From Anaerococcus lactolyticus ATCC 51172 (GTDB taxonomy: Bacteria; Bacillota; Clostridia; Tissierellales; Peptoniphilaceae), in assembly GCF_000156575.1 (NCBI RefSeq), contig NZ_GG666044.1:261815-322437 (forward strand): a stretch of 60,623 nt of DNA. Direction: 5' to 3'. Positions 27,519 through 37,772 of the stretch are shown here, piece after piece (positions within the stretch are counted from its first letter, which is position 1; every line of letters starts with the position of its first letter). The translations under genes were made by a program, and so were the position numbers. The notes under the pieces are model-generated. The model did no database searches. It saw nothing but the letters and a program-made list of their open reading frames with translations, and was not told the DNA's origin.

Positions 27519-29600
27519 TTATAGGTTTGATCCCAATTCATTCAAATTTTTTTCTATAAGACTTATATTTGTTTTTAATTCTTTTATTAATTTTACAAGT
27601 TCAAATTTTTCTTTTTCGCCCATATTATGATTTTTTTGCAAAAATTCTGCTAAGGCTATGATTTTTTTAATTCTATTTATCTCAAATTGCAATTTTTGGT
27701 AAGAATTTGCACCTATTTTTTCTAATTTAAGACTTGAAAGTTTTTCAAGATAGACCCTGGCTATAGACAAGGTTTTATTGGACCTGATTAGGGCTGTTTT
27801 AAATTCTTCATAAGAATTTTTTTGGTTGATGTTATCATATATCCTATCAAACTCAGTCCTTAATAGATCAATCACGCTCTCTTCTGACCTGTCTGTATCT
27901 TCTCCATGAGTGTAATTATTTGTTTGCTTGCTCACCTTTGGATTTTCTAAGTCTTGGATTTTTCCTTTAATTTCTTTTATCCTTTGTTCAAGCTTCCTTA
28001 TTTCATCTTCGATTTTTTTGACCTTTGACAACTCAGCAGATTCATCCAATTCTTTTATTTGCTCATTTATCTTCTCAATTTCTTGCTTATCTTTTTCAAT
28101 CTGAGCTTTTGCTTTTTCTAAATCAGCTAGGTCTATGTCCCCGAGCTTATCTTTCTTTGCCTTCAGTTCCTTGTCTTTTTCAGCCAAGTCTTCAATGATA
28201 GCTAGCTTTTTATCTAAGAAGTCTTTAGCCTCATTCATTTTGTTTTCTAACTCTTTTTTAACCTTGTCTTCCTGGTTAGAGCTTTTTTTATTTTCTATAA
28301 ATTGTTTCAATTCCCTAGCAATTTCCAAAGAATTTTGCTTCTTTTCATAATCTTCTTGTTCATTAGACTGTTCTTTATAAAGCTTATCAAGCTCGGCAGC
28401 CTTCTTGCCTAGGTCATCTTGCACTAATTTTAGTAAATTTTCAGCTTCTTTTGCAATATCATCGTATGTCGCTTTTTCTTTTGCAATAAAATCTTCATTA
28501 GCCCTTACAAAGGCATCAGTTTTTTCGGTCAATTTTTCTTCTAAGAATTTTGCGGCAGCCTTTGCCTTAGCTATAACTCTTTTCTTTTCTGTTTCTTGAA
28601 GAAGTAGGTGCTGGTAGTCTGCAAGACCTTCTTCTGTTTTTTTCTTAGCCTCGCCAAGCTTTTTTGCTGCTTCTTCGATTTCTGCTCTTTTTTGTTCAGC
28701 AAAATCATCCAAATTACCTATATTTTTTTCTTCATAATCTTTTTGGATATTAAGGGCTTGCTTGTGTTTTTCATAGGCTTTAAACTTTTCATCCCTGACT
28801 TTTTGTTCATTTTTAATATTATCACCAATATTTTTTAGGGAATTATTATAGCCATCAACCTCTCCTTTAAGGTTTTTAAGCTCATTATCAATTTTTTCGT
28901 AAGTTTTTTCCTGATTTTTCTTAAAATCTTGGTAGTCCTGACTTTTTATCTTTTCTGCATTGCTCTTATCTTTTTCATAGCTATCAAAGAAGTCTTTAAT
29001 ACCATCTTTTTTGTTTGTAAGCTCATTTTGCTTTTCTATCTTCTCTTTCAAACCATTTTGGAGTTGAGCTTCTGTCTTTTTATTTTGAGTAAGGAGGTCA
29101 TCAGCTACCTCATATTGCTTCTTAAGTGCCTCACCCTCATCTTCTTTCACAAATTTTTTATCTTCTGACTTGTTTTGTGCATTCTCGAAAGCTTTTTTTG
29201 CTTGATCATATTTTTCTTTGGCAAGGTCTGCCTCATTTTCCGCAGCCTTCATTTTTTGACCCAAGCTCTCAATTTCTTTATCGACCTTTTTAAGCTCACC
29301 TTCCTTATCAAGGATTTTTTGGTTTTCCTTAATATTATCTTCTGCTTTTTTAAGCTTATTATTTAAGGCTTCCTTCTCTTCCGCTTTTTCTTCGCCATCT
29401 TTTTTCGCTTGACCTAAATCCTCTTCTAGCTTTGCCTTTTCATCTTGGGCAGTTTTTAAACTTTCCTTAGCTTGGTCTAAGTCTGACTTTGCTTTTTCGT
29501 CAAGATTTTTAACCTCATCTGCCCTTACTGTTTCAATCCCACCTAAAAACGGCAGGACTGATGCCATTACTAAACTTGTAAATATTATTCTTTTCTTCAT
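27519..29600 (-). CDS. Secreted coiled-coil protein
   Basis: 693 residues with RBS TAGGAGAT. A signal peptide ends at about TVRA-DE (residue 27). Residues ~30-560 are almost unbroken heptad-rich, Lys/Glu-rich coiled coil (LDQAKESLKTAQDEKAKLEEDL and many similar). The last ~130 residues form a separate helical domain (DLLRTEFDRIYDNINQKNS ... IEKNLNELGSNL). No LPXTG or membrane anchor is visible. It resembles M-protein-like or cell-wall-associated rods but no family is certain. The protein at 47868-49559 has the same plan and the same RADE cleavage context. Confidence 0.85.
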   Translation of the reverse strand: MKKRIIFTSLVMASVLPFLGGIETVRADEVKNLDEKAKSDLDQAKESLKTAQDEKAKLEEDLGQAKKDGEEKAEEKEALNNKLKKAEDNIKENQKILDKEGELKKVDKEIESLGQKMKAAENEADLAKEKYDQAKKAFENAQNKSEDKKFVKEDEGEALKKQYEVADDLLTQNKKTEAQLQNGLKEKIEKQNELTNKKDGIKDFFDSYEKDKSNAEKIKSQDYQDFKKNQEKTYEKIDNELKNLKGEVDGYNNSLKNIGDNIKNEQKVRDEKFKAYEKHKQALNIQKDYEEKNIGNLDDFAEQKRAEIEEAAKKLGEAKKKTEEGLADYQHLLLQETEKKRVIAKAKAAAKFLEEKLTEKTDAFVRANEDFIAKEKATYDDIAKEAENLLKLVQDDLGKKAAELDKLYKEQSNEQEDYEKKQNSLEIARELKQFIENKKSSNQEDKVKKELENKMNEAKDFLDKKLAIIEDLAEKDKELKAKKDKLGDIDLADLEKAKAQIEKDKQEIEKINEQIKELDESAELSKVKKIEDEIRKLEQRIKEIKGKIQDLENPKVSKQTNNYTHGEDTDRSEESVIDLLRTEFDRIYDNINQKNSYEEFKTALIRSNKTLSIARVYLEKLSSLKLEKIGANSYQKLQFEINRIKKIIALAEFLQKNHNMGEKEKFELVKLIKELKTNISLIEKNLNELGSNL

Positions 29601-29864
29601 TTTTATCTCCTAAAATTTTATATTCCTATAATAAAATATTGCTTGTTAAATATATGTTAAGGAGATAATATTTTTTATTTATTTCTATAGCCATTGATAC
29701 AAAGACATTTCCAACAAATAAATCGCAACCCTTATGGTTGTGGTAAAATAAAATAAAGCTAAAAATTTCCAAAGAAAAAACACCCCATAAGGGGTGTCCT
29801 TTATTTAAATTATAATCTAAATAAATCTATAAGCCCACAGCCGCGAATTTTGGGCTTTTATTTA
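29601..29864 (-). other. Intergenic region after rplQ
   Basis: Holds two tandem hairpins after rplQ: AAGCCCA/TGGGCTT (about 29831-29858), then the strong terminator at 29774-29797. The remainder is AT-rich and must carry the coiled-coil gene promoter, of which I see only weak -10-like hexamers. Confidence 0.5.
29774..29797 (-). terminator. Terminator of the ribosomal supercluster
   Basis: Perfect stem ACACCCC/GGGGTGT (29780-29797) with loop ATAA and a TTTTTT run on the minus strand, 70 bases past rplQ. Confidence 0.9.
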
Positions 29865-30206
29865 TTATACTAGTTCGATGATTGCGCGTTCTGATCCGTC
29901 GCCTCTTCTTGGTCCTAGTTTTAATACTCTTGTGTATCCACCGTTTCTGTCTTCGTATTCTGGTGCGATTTCAGAAAATAGCTTTTGTACAAGTTTTGGC
30001 TCATATAGATAGCTTGCTGCTTGTCTTCTTGTGTGAAGTGTGTTTCTCTTTCCTAGAGTGATCATTTTATCTGCCATTTTTTGTGTTTCTTTAGCTCTTG
30101 TTAGGGTAGTTTCAATTCTACCATGTTCAAGTAGTGAACCCACTAGGTTTCTAAGCATAGCATTTCTATGGTCTGTTCTTCTACCAAGTTTTCTTTTGCC
30201 TGCCAT
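29865..30206 (-). CDS. rplQ: 50S ribosomal protein L17
   Basis: 113 residues, with [33 protein letters not shown] at the N-terminus, the L17 signature. It binds 23S rRNA near the exit tunnel. Last gene of the cluster, 8 bases after rpoA with its own TAGGAGG, and followed by the cluster terminator. Confidence 0.97.
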   Translation of the reverse strand: MAGKRKLGRRTDHRNAMLRNLVGSLLEHGRIETTLTRAKETQKMADKMITLGKRNTLHTRRQAASYLYEPKLVQKLFSEIAPEYEDRNGGYTRVLKLGPRRGDGSERAIIELV

Positions 30207-30214
30207 ATTTCCTC

Positions 30215-31165
30215 CTATTCATCTTTTAGAGTAAATCCAAGGTCATGGATTTTGTCTATTACTTCTGTTAGTGATTTTTTACCGAAGTTTTTGATTATCT
30301 TTAGTTCTGCTTCTGGAACTTTTATAATGTCTGCCACTGTGTTGAAGCCAGCTCTTTTTAGACAGTTAAATGATCTTAATGATAGGTCTAGCTCTTCGAT
30401 TGTTCTTTCTAGATCTTCATTCACATCATCAGCTGCTAATTCTTCTGTAGTTTCGATTTCTTCTGGTGGGAATTTCTTATCTGGAAGTTCCTTGAAGAAA
30501 GCAAATTTGTTCATTAGGATTGATAATCCTTCTGCTAGGGCTTCTTGTGGAGTTACTGTTCCATTTGTCCATACTTCTATAATTAGCTTATCAAAGTCTG
30601 TTGATTCTCCTACCCTAGTATTTTCTACTGTGTAGTTTACTTTTTCTACTGGGGTGAAGGATGAATCTATAGCGATAGTTCCTATAGGATCTTTGTCATC
30701 TTTATTGTCATCAGATATCCTATAACCATTTCCATTTGTAACGTCCATTGCAATTAGTAATTTGCTTTTGTCATTTACTGTTGCTATATAATGGTCTGGA
30801 TTGGCTATTTCAACTAAGGCATCTTCTTTTATGTCTTTCGCTGTTACTATCTTTGGTCCTTCTATTTCTAGAAATAAGGTTACATCTTCGTCTGAATGTT
30901 TTTTTACATTTAGGCCTTTGATATTTAAGATTATTTCTGGAACGTCTTCAACTACTCCATCAATTATTGAAAATTCATGAAGTACTCCATCGATTAGTAT
31001 TTTTGAGACGCTAGAACCAGGTAAGGATGATAAGAGCACCCTTCTCATGCTGTTTCCAATGGTTGTACCATATCCTCGCTCAAGTGGATATAGGGCGAAT
31101 TTGCCGTAATGGTCTTCTTCGTTTATATCCAAGATTTCTATATTAGTTTCTATTTTATCGATCAT
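30215..31165 (-). CDS. rpoA: RNA polymerase alpha subunit
   Basis: 316 residues. The N-terminal domain includes [29 protein letters not shown] for assembly. The C-terminal domain (about 245-316) contains [22 protein letters not shown] and [14 protein letters not shown], which contacts UP elements and activators. An acidic linker ([13 protein letters not shown]) joins them. Standard place between rpsD and rplQ. Confidence 0.97.
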   Translation of the reverse strand: MIDKIETNIEILDINEEDHYGKFALYPLERGYGTTIGNSMRRVLLSSLPGSSVSKILIDGVLHEFSIIDGVVEDVPEIILNIKGLNVKKHSDEDVTLFLEIEGPKIVTAKDIKEDALVEIANPDHYIATVNDKSKLLIAMDVTNGNGYRISDDNKDDKDPIGTIAIDSSFTPVEKVNYTVENTRVGESTDFDKLIIEVWTNGTVTPQEALAEGLSILMNKFAFFKELPDKKFPPEEIETTEELAADDVNEDLERTIEELDLSLRSFNCLKRAGFNTVADIIKVPEAELKIIKNFGKKSLTEVIDKIHDLGFTLKDE

Positions 31166-31197
31166 GGTAGCTCCTTAGTTCTAACTATTTTTTAATC

Positions 31198-31791
31198 CTA
31201 CTTAGAGTAGAACTCTACTATCATACGTTCTTCAACTGGAATGTCGATTTCTTCTCTTGTTGGGAACTTTTCTACTTTTACTTTTAGGTTTTCTATATCA
31301 CTATTTAACCATTCAACTACACCAAATGCTGCATTTACTTCTTTGATTGTTTTAAATAGTGTGCTTGATTTAGATTTTTCTCTAACTTCGATTACATCGC
31401 CTTCTTCTATTAGGTATGATGGGATGTCTACTTGCTTACCATTTACTAATAAGTGACCGTGAGTTACGATTTGTCTTGCTTCTCTTCTTGTTCTTGCAAG
31501 GCCTGATCTAAAAGCTACGTTATCTAGTCTTCTTTCACAAAGGATGATAAGTTGTTCACCTGTTTGACCCTTCATTCTGCTGGCTTTGTCGTAGTAACCT
31601 CTAAATTGTTTTTCACTTACTCCGTAGATGAATTTTGCTTTTTGTTTTTCTCTTTGTTGCATACCATATTCAGATAGTTTGCTTCTTCTTTTTGGAAGAG
31701 CTCTATTTGAAGAACCTGCATATCCTAGGTAGGCTGGAGAAATTCCTAAAGCTCTCGCTCTTTTGTATACTGGATCTTTGCTTACTGCCAT
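31198..31791 (-). CDS. rpsD: 30S ribosomal protein S4
   Basis: 197 residues. The S4 RNA-binding domain is clear (LCERRLDNVAFRSGLARTRREARQIVTHGHLLVNGKQVDIPSY). The N-terminus (MAVSKDPVYKRARALGISPAYLGY) lacks the zinc-binding cysteines and differs from the common ARYTGP opening, so it is a zinc-free form with an unusual short N-terminal arm. It is a 16S assembly initiator and often a translational repressor of its operon. Confidence 0.96.
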   Translation of the reverse strand: MAVSKDPVYKRARALGISPAYLGYAGSSNRALPKRRSKLSEYGMQQREKQKAKFIYGVSEKQFRGYYDKASRMKGQTGEQLIILCERRLDNVAFRSGLARTRREARQIVTHGHLLVNGKQVDIPSYLIEEGDVIEVREKSKSSTLFKTIKEVNAAFGVVEWLNSDIENLKVKVEKFPTREEIDIPVEERMIVEFYSK

Positions 31792-31803
31792 AATATCTCC
31801 TTA

Positions 31804-32202
31804 TTAAACTCTTCTTCTCTTTGGTGGTCTACAACCGTTGTGTGGAATTGGTGTTACGTCTTTAATCATTGTAACTTCAAGTCCAGCTGCTTGTAGACTT
31901 CTGATTGCTGCTTCTCTTCCTGAACCAGGTCCTTTTACATAAACTTCTACAGTTTTTAGGCCTTGGTCTATAGCAATTTTAGCTGCTGTTTCTGCTGCTT
32001 CACCTGCTGCGAATGGAGTAGATTTTCTACTTCCTCTAAAGCCTAGTTGTCCTGCGCTTGCCCAAGAGAGTGCGTTACCTTGCATATCAGTAAGTGTTAC
32101 CATTGTATTATTGAATGTTGATGAAATGTGAGCTTGGCCACGTTCAACATTCTTTTTAACTCTTCTTCTACCTTTAGTAGATTTTTTTCCTTTTGGAGCC
32201 AT
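31804..32202 (-). CDS. rpsK: 30S ribosomal protein S11
   Basis: 132 residues. [45 protein letters not shown] and the basic end [15 protein letters not shown] are diagnostic. Part of the platform near the mRNA exit. Starts 3 bases past rpsM. Confidence 0.97.
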   Translation of the reverse strand: MAPKGKKSTKGRRRVKKNVERGQAHISSTFNNTMVTLTDMQGNALSWASAGQLGFRGSRKSTPFAAGEAAETAAKIAIDQGLKTVEVYVKGPGSGREAAIRSLQAAGLEVTMIKDVTPIPHNGCRPPKRRRV

Positions 32203-32205
32203 CTA

Positions 32206-32550
32206 TTAACCCTTTCTGCTTTTTCTTGTTCTTGCGTTGTTCTTTGTGTTTTGACCTCTTACAGGTAGACCATTTTTGTGTCTTAGTCCTCTATAAGAAC
32301 CATTTTCCCTAAGTGCCTTGATGTTAAGACTTGTTTCTCTTCTTAGGTCACCTTCGATTGTGTAGTGATCTAATTGTTCACGAATCTTACCAAGTTCATC
32401 TTCTGTAAGGTCTTTCATCTTTGTGTCAGGATTGATTCCTGTATTTTTCAAAATTTCGTTAGCAGTTGCTCTTCCTACGCCATAAATATATGTTAGTCCA
32501 ATTTCTGCTCTTTTTTCTCTAGGTAAATCTATACCAGCTATTCTTGGCAT
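32206..32550 (-). CDS. rpsM: 30S ribosomal protein S13
   Basis: 114 residues: [24 protein letters not shown] at the start and the [25 protein letters not shown] tail that reaches the P site. RBS TTAGGAGG overlaps the rpmJ end. Confidence 0.97.
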   Translation of the reverse strand: MPRIAGIDLPREKRAEIGLTYIYGVGRATANEILKNTGINPDTKMKDLTEDELGKIREQLDHYTIEGDLRRETSLNIKALRENGSYRGLRHKNGLPVRGQNTKNNARTRKSRKG

Positions 32551-32559
32551 TAAAACCTC

Positions 32560-32673
32560 CTAACCTTGTCTTTGTTTGTGTTTTGGATTTTCGCAGATTA
32601 CCATAACTTTACCGTTTCTTTTGATAATCTTGCACTTATCACACATTTTTTTAACTGATGCTCTAACTTTCAT
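32560..32673 (-). CDS. rpmJ: 50S ribosomal protein L36
   Basis: 37 residues, found by reading the gap between rpsM and infA: starts [15 protein letters not shown] and ends NPKHKQRQG. Zinc ribbon of the Cys11-Cys14-Cys27-His32 type, so this is the zinc-dependent form. RBS TTAGGAG. Standard position after infA. Confidence 0.95.
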   Translation of the reverse strand: MKVRASVKKMCDKCKIIKRNGKVMVICENPKHKQRQG

Positions 32674-32751
32674 GTTTGCTCCTAACTTAATTTATATCTT
32701 ATCTTTAGATTTAACTTTTTTTATTAAAGTTAATGTCCTGTGCCGTAGGTA

Positions 32752-32970
32752 TTACTTCTTTCTCCAAGTAATTCTACCTTGGCTAAGATCGTAAGGAGAT
32801 AACTCTACAGTTACTGTATCTCCTTCTAATATTCTAATGCTGTTCATACGAAGCTTGCCTGATATGTGAGCTTGTACTTCATGTCCGTTGTCTAGCCTTA
32901 CCATAAATATTGCATTTGGCATAGCTTCTACAACTTCTCCTGTAACTTCTATAGCATCTTTCTTTGACAT
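32752..32970 (-). CDS. infA: Translation initiation factor IF-1
   Basis: 72 residues, single OB fold: [33 protein letters not shown] and [15 protein letters not shown]. It occupies the A site during initiation. RBS AAAGGAGG. A gap of 124 bp separates it from adk; map, which commonly sits here, is absent. Confidence 0.97.
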   Translation of the reverse strand: MSKKDAIEVTGEVVEAMPNAIFMVRLDNGHEVQAHISGKLRMNSIRILEGDTVTVELSPYDLSQGRITWRKK

Positions 32971-33094
32971 TGATAGAACCTCCTTTATAAATTTTCTAAA
33001 ATGTCTATTGAACGCTTTTACTTAATCAACGACTTTGATCTAGAAATCTTTGTAAGATTCTATCACATCTAATTTTTTCTTAGCATAAATTAGT

Positions 33095-33745
33095 TTACTT
33101 TCCTAATTTATCGTTAAATTCGTTAAAAACTTCTTCTGGAGTTTTAGCGCCATCTATTTTAATTAACTTGCCCGCCTTTTTATAGTAGTCTATAAGTGGG
33201 CTTGTGAAGTCATTATATACTGAAATACGATTTTTAACTGTCTCTTCGTTGTCGTCATTTCTTTGGATAAGTTCTCCCCCACACTTGTCACAAACACCTT
33301 CTTTGGAAGGTTTGCTGTTTGTTATGTGGTAGGTTGCTCCACAGTCTGGACAAACTCTTCTGCCAGTTATTCTTTCAATAAGGATGTTATCTGCTACATC
33401 AAAATAAACTACCTTACCTACTTCAGTGTTTCTTTCAGCCATTCCCTTATCTAGAGCCTTGGCTTGGTCGAGGTTTCTTGGGAATCCATCGAATAATACT
33501 ATTCTTTCTTCCCTATCTTCGACCTTATCAAAGGCATCCCATACTAAATCAATTGTTAATTCATCTGGTACAAGATCTCCTCTGTCCATATAAGATTTTG
33601 CTTTCATTCCCAGTTCAGTTTTATTTGAGATATTGTATCTGAATATGTCACCTGTTGCTATCTGAACTGCGCCTAATCTGTCTATTATTTTACTTGATAG
33701 CGTACCCTTACCAGCTCCTGGAGGGCCTAACAAAATTATATTCAT
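33095..33745 (-). CDS. adk: Adenylate kinase
   Basis: 216 residues. P-loop GPPGAGKGT (7-15), DGFPRN, and a LID domain with four zinc cysteines (CPDCGATYH ... CDKCGGEL). Converts AMP and ATP to 2 ADP. Starts 3 bases after secY, with a weak RBS (CAGGTAAG), so translation is probably coupled. Confidence 0.97.
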   Translation of the reverse strand: MNIILLGPPGAGKGTLSSKIIDRLGAVQIATGDIFRYNISNKTELGMKAKSYMDRGDLVPDELTIDLVWDAFDKVEDREERIVLFDGFPRNLDQAKALDKGMAERNTEVGKVVYFDVADNILIERITGRRVCPDCGATYHITNSKPSKEGVCDKCGGELIQRNDDNEETVKNRISVYNDFTSPLIDYYKKAGKLIKIDGAKTPEEVFNEFNDKLGK

Positions 33746-33748
33746 CTC

Positions 33749-35023
33749 TTACCTGTTTAAAAATCCTTTATATTGCTTCATAGTCATCATTGCTTCGATT
33801 TGTTTTACAGTTTCTATAATTACACCTACAACGATGATCACTGATGATCCACCGAATGATATTTCAAGTCCTAAAAGCCTGCTTGCTATAGCTGGTACTA
33901 TTGTTAGTAGGGCTAAGCAAATTGAGCCTATAAAGGTAATTCTTGTTGATACGGTTGCTAGGAAATCACTGGTTGGTTTGCCTGGTCTGATGCCTGGTAC
34001 AAAACCACCATTTTGTTGTAATTGTTTTGCATATTCAACAGTGTTAAATTGAATTTGATTGTAGAAGTATGCAAATATTAATATTAGCGCACTTTGTATA
34101 GTTAAGTATACTGCAAATCCAAATGCTGTTTTGTTGAAAAATGCTGTCAATCCACTTTGACCACCACCACCGAAGAATAGTGATACGGTAGATGGGATGG
34201 CAAGTACTGCAGAAGCGAAGATGATTGGCATTACGTTACCCATGTTTACCTTTACAGGTATGTGAGTTGATTGACCACCGTACATCTTGCGTCCTACTAC
34301 TCTTTTCGCATATTGGATTGGTATTCTTCTTTCACCTTCAGATATCAATACTACTGCTATGACTATAAAGACAATTAATATTACCATGATAGCTATAGCA
34401 AGAACGCTTGTAGTATTATAGTGAAGGCCTTCTTTCCATCTAGATATAGTTCTTGGGAAGGATGCGATAATACCCATGAAGATTAGTAAGCTTGTACCGT
34501 TGCCAAGCCCCTTTTCTGTCATAGTTTCGCCCATCCATGTTACAAACATTGTGCCACCGATTAGGACAACATTCATTACTATCTTTTGGAATCCTGTTGC
34601 ACTTGATAGGGCAGCTCCATATAAACCATTTGTGATTGCTATAGCTTGGAATATCGCAAGTGCTATAGTTACATATCTGGTATATTTTTGGATGGTTTTT
34701 CTTCCCTGCTCACCCTCACGGGTTAATTCTTCAAGCCTTGGTATTACAACGGTTAAAAGCTGCATTACAATTGACGCTGTAATGTAAGGTTGAACACCTA
34801 GGGCAAATATTGAAAGAGTTGATAGTCCACCACCTGTTAACATGTTTAGATAGTCAACTAGGGTTCCTTCAATATTAGAATAAGCATTTGCTAAGGCCTT
34901 TGTATCGATAAAAGGTATTGGAATATTATTTCCAAGCCTATATATTACAAGCATCATAAGGGTGAAATAGAATTTTTTTCTGATTTCTTCTTCCTTCGCT
35001 GCTCTTTTTATTATATCTAACAT
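33749..35023 (-). CDS. secY: Protein translocase subunit SecY
   Basis: 424 residues with ten membrane helices: FYFTLMMLVIYRLGNNIPIP, the plug region, GSRL-like ITASIVMQLLTVVIPRLEEL, and the loop SEGERRIPIQYAKRVVGRKMYGG that contacts SecA and ribosomes. Forms the secretion channel used by the secreted proteins in this window. Between rplO and adk as usual. Confidence 0.97.
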   Translation of the reverse strand: MLDIIKRAAKEEEIRKKFYFTLMMLVIYRLGNNIPIPFIDTKALANAYSNIEGTLVDYLNMLTGGGLSTLSIFALGVQPYITASIVMQLLTVVIPRLEELTREGEQGRKTIQKYTRYVTIALAIFQAIAITNGLYGAALSSATGFQKIVMNVVLIGGTMFVTWMGETMTEKGLGNGTSLLIFMGIIASFPRTISRWKEGLHYNTTSVLAIAIMVILIVFIVIAVVLISEGERRIPIQYAKRVVGRKMYGGQSTHIPVKVNMGNVMPIIFASAVLAIPSTVSLFFGGGGQSGLTAFFNKTAFGFAVYLTIQSALILIFAYFYNQIQFNTVEYAKQLQQNGGFVPGIRPGKPTSDFLATVSTRITFIGSICLALLTIVPAIASRLLGLEISFGGSSVIIVVGVIIETVKQIEAMMTMKQYKGFLNR

Positions 35024-35038
35024 AGCTACTTCTTTCTA

Positions 35039-35518
35039 TTAAGCTTTTTTAGATGGTTTTACCCACTTTTTAACTTCGATAGTTTCTACACTTCCACCTG
35101 CTTTTTCAATTTTTTCTACAGCAGATTTTGTGAATTTATGAGCTTTTATTGTTAGTTTCTTTTCTAGTTCGCCGTCGCCTAGGATCTTAACTCCAGCTTT
35201 AGCTTTGTTTTTATTTAGAAGTTTTGTTTCAAATAATAATTCTGGTGTAACTTCTGTACCATCTTCAAAGACGTTTAGGCTTTCAACATTGATTGTTTCG
35301 TAAATCTTTCTGTTGATGTTTTTGAAACCTCTTTTTGGTAGAAGTCTGAATAGAGGCATTTGACCACCTTCGAAACCTGGTCTTACTCCACCACCACTTC
35401 TTGAGTTTTGTCCGTCTTGTCCACGACCAGATCTTTTTCCTAGTCCTGAACCAGCTCCTCTTCCTTTACGTTTCTTATCTTTTAATTTAACGTTTGGTTG
35501 TAAATCATGTAATTTCAT
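35039..35518 (-). CDS. rplO: 50S ribosomal protein L15
   Basis: 159 residues. MKLHDLQPN...[38 protein letters not shown] is the glycine/basic N-terminal extension threading into 23S rRNA; the tail has a globular domain ending [10 protein letters not shown]. Confidence 0.97.
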   Translation of the reverse strand: MKLHDLQPNVKLKDKKRKGRGAGSGLGKRSGRGQDGQNSRSGGGVRPGFEGGQMPLFRLLPKRGFKNINRKIYETINVESLNVFEDGTEVTPELLFETKLLNKNKAKAGVKILGDGELEKKLTIKAHKFTKSAVEKIEKAGGSVETIEVKKWVKPSKKA

Positions 35519-35526
35519 TTTACACC

Positions 35527-35709
35527 TCAGTCTATTTTCTTAACTTCAACCATGTGTCTGATTTTGTGAACCATACCCTTGGTTGCGTCATTATTTTCTT
35601 TAACAACTGATTGACCGATTTTTCTAAGGCCAAGCGCTTTTGCTGTTGCGATCTGTCCATCTTTTTTACCGATAAAAGATCTTTTAAGTGTGATTTGAAT
35701 TTTTTCCAT
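35527..35709 (-). CDS. rpmD: 50S ribosomal protein L30
   Basis: 60 residues from the second of two tandem ATGs, chosen because AAGGAG is six bases away (three for the first). [32 protein letters not shown] is typical. Confidence 0.94.
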   Translation of the reverse strand: MEKIQITLKRSFIGKKDGQIATAKALGLRKIGQSVVKENNDATKGMVHKIRHMVEVKKID

Positions 35710-35719
35710 CATGCTCTCC

Positions 35720-36229
35720 TTAATAGTCGAATTCTTCTACCGATATACCACGAAGTCTTGCAACTTCTTCTACAGTCTTCATGTTGTAAAATGCATTGAT
35801 ACATGCGTTTATGATATTTCTTGGGTTTGATGTGCCAAGGTTCTTTGCTTTGATATCTTTGTATCCAGCAAGTTCGCAAATAGCACGTACTGGACCACCT
35901 GCGATGATTCCTGTACCTTCTACTGCTGGCATTAATAATACCCTACCTGCACCTTCAGCTCCTTGAATTCTGTGTGGAATTGTTGTTCCTACTAATGGAA
36001 CTTGTATCATATGCTTTTTAGCATTTTCTGTAGCTTTTCTGATTGCTTCTGGTACTTCTGTAGCCTTACCTGTTCCAACACCTACAACACCATTTGAGTT
36101 TCCAACAACTACTAGGGCTGTAAATCTAATGTTACGTCCACCTTTAACAGTTTTAGCAACTCTGTTGATACTTACTACTCTATCTTCGAGGTTTAGTTTT
36201 TCTACTTCACTTTTTAATAAATATTTCAT
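35720..36229 (-). CDS. rpsE: 30S ribosomal protein S5
   Basis: 169 residues: [52 protein letters not shown], the double-stranded RNA-binding domain, then [27 protein letters not shown]. Involved in decoding accuracy. RBS TTAGGAGG. Confidence 0.97.
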   Translation of the reverse strand: MKYLLKSEVEKLNLEDRVVSINRVAKTVKGGRNIRFTALVVVGNSNGVVGVGTGKATEVPEAIRKATENAKKHMIQVPLVGTTIPHRIQGAEGAGRVLLMPAVEGTGIIAGGPVRAICELAGYKDIKAKNLGTSNPRNIINACINAFYNMKTVEEVARLRGISVEEFDY

Positions 36230-36241
36230 TTTACCAACCTC

Positions 36242-36601
36242 CTAAAACTTAAGACCAGCTTCTCTTGCTGCTTCTGCTAGTGCTTTGACTTTTCCGTGAT
36301 ATAAATAACCATTTCTATCAAATACAACTTCTTTTATGCCAGCTTCTAGAGCGCGTTTTCCGATTGCAGCACCAACTTTTTTAGCTGTTTCAACGTTAGC
36401 GTGTTCACTTTCTGCTACATCTTTTTGTAGGCTGTTAGCACTTGCTAGTGTTACGCCGTTTACATCATCAATTAGTTGTGCATAGATGTTTGTGTTTGAT
36501 TTATATACTGAAAGTCTTGGTCTTTGAGGAGTTCCTGATATCTTCGCTCTAACTCTTTTTTTACGAGTTATAAGTCTATCGTTTTTATTCTTTTTAGCCA
36601 T
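36242..36601 (-). CDS. rplR: 50S ribosomal protein L18
   Basis: 119 residues. [33 protein letters not shown] and [27 protein letters not shown] are diagnostic; binds 5S rRNA. RBS TAGGAG. Confidence 0.97.
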   Translation of the reverse strand: MAKKNKNDRLITRKKRVRAKISGTPQRPRLSVYKSNTNIYAQLIDDVNGVTLASANSLQKDVAESEHANVETAKKVGAAIGKRALEAGIKEVVFDRNGYLYHGKVKALAEAAREAGLKF

Positions 36602-36610
36602 TTATATCTC

Positions 36611-37150
36611 CTACTTACCTGTCTTACCAACTTTACGTCTTACATGCTCATCAGCGTATCTAACACCCTTGCCCTTGTATGGTTCAGGTTTTCTCTTAGC
36701 CCTAATGTTTGCTGCATGTTGACCTACTAGTTGTTTATTGAATCCCTTAACAATAATAGTTCTATCATTTGGTACTTCAGTTTCGATTCCTTCAGGATCT
36801 GGCATTGTAATTTGGTGAGAATATCCTAAGTTTAATACTAGGTTGTTACCTTGTTTAGCTGCTCTGTATCCTGTTCCTTCGATTTGAAGTGTCTTTGCGT
36901 ATCCTTCTGATACACCAACTACCATGTTGTGTAGTAAAGATCTATATAGACCATGGTCGATATTTTCTTGTTTTGTATAGTTTTCAGGAATTGTTAAATG
37001 AAGTTCGTTTTCTATTTGCTCTAGTTTAACTCTATCGCTAATTGTTAAGCTATCTTCACCTAACTTTCCTTTTACTGTTATATTTAGACCATTTATAGTA
37101 ACTTCTACTCCAGAAGGTATTACGATTGGTTGTTTACCTATTCTTGACAT
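36611..37150 (-). CDS. rplF: 50S ribosomal protein L6
   Basis: 179 residues: SRIGKQPIVIPSGVEVTINGLNITVKGKLGE, the duplicated L6 fold, and PEPYKGKGVRYADEHVRRKVGKTGK at the end. Located near the factor-binding site. Confidence 0.97.
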   Translation of the reverse strand: MSRIGKQPIVIPSGVEVTINGLNITVKGKLGEDSLTISDRVKLEQIENELHLTIPENYTKQENIDHGLYRSLLHNMVVGVSEGYAKTLQIEGTGYRAAKQGNNLVLNLGYSHQITMPDPEGIETEVPNDRTIIVKGFNKQLVGQHAANIRAKRKPEPYKGKGVRYADEHVRRKVGKTGK

Positions 37151-37160
37151 ATATTACTCC

Positions 37161-37556
37161 TTACCATACGTAACAAATAACTTCGCCGCCTACGTTTTCT
37201 TTTCTAGCAGCACGGTCAGTCATAAGTCCTTTTGATGTCGAAATAATTGCTGTTCCAAGACCATCTAGTACCTTTGGAACCTCATTTGCTTTTACATAAA
37301 CTCTAAGACCTGGTTTAGAAATTCTTCTTAGGCCTGAGATTACTCTTTCGCCATTTTCTGTATATTTTAAATCTATTGTAAGAATACCTTGTTTGTTGTC
37401 TTCTTCTACGTTAAACCCTGTTATAAAGCCTTCATCAAGCAGTATTTGGGCAATAGCTTTTTTCTCATTAGAAGATGGTAATGTAATCTTTTTATGATTA
37501 GCTTTGTTACCATTTCTGATTCTTGTTAGCATATCCGCTATTGGATCTGTCATCAT
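37161..37556 (-). CDS. rpsH: 30S ribosomal protein S8
   Basis: 131 residues: [28 protein letters not shown] and the C-terminal [26 protein letters not shown]. In E. coli S8 is the spc operon repressor. RBS AAGGGGG lies ten bases from the first ATG, rather far. Confidence 0.96.
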   Translation of the reverse strand: MMTDPIADMLTRIRNGNKANHKKITLPSSNEKKAIAQILLDEGFITGFNVEEDNKQGILTIDLKYTENGERVISGLRRISKPGLRVYVKANEVPKVLDGLGTAIISTSKGLMTDRAARKENVGGEVICYVW

Positions 37557-37575
37557 AATTATCTTTCCCCCTTAA

Positions 37576-37761
37576 TTACCAGCTTGCTTTTCTTACTCCT
37601 GGTATTTGTCCATTATTTGCAAGTTCTCTAAAGCAAATACGGCAAATTCCATATTTTCTTAAGTAGCCGTGTGGTCTTCCACAAAGTTTACATCTTGTAT
37701 ATTCTCTTGTAGAGAATCTTTGTTTTCTTTGTTGTTTAGCTATAAGTGACTTTTTAGCCAT
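37576..37761 (-). CDS. rpsN: 30S ribosomal protein S14, zinc form
   Basis: 61 residues, type [26 protein letters not shown] supplies four zinc cysteines. This short zinc form is typical of Firmicutes. Confidence 0.97.
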   Translation of the reverse strand: MAKKSLIAKQQRKQRFSTREYTRCKLCGRPHGYLRKYGICRICFRELANNGQIPGVRKASW

Positions 37762-37772
37762 TTTTGCTCCTT

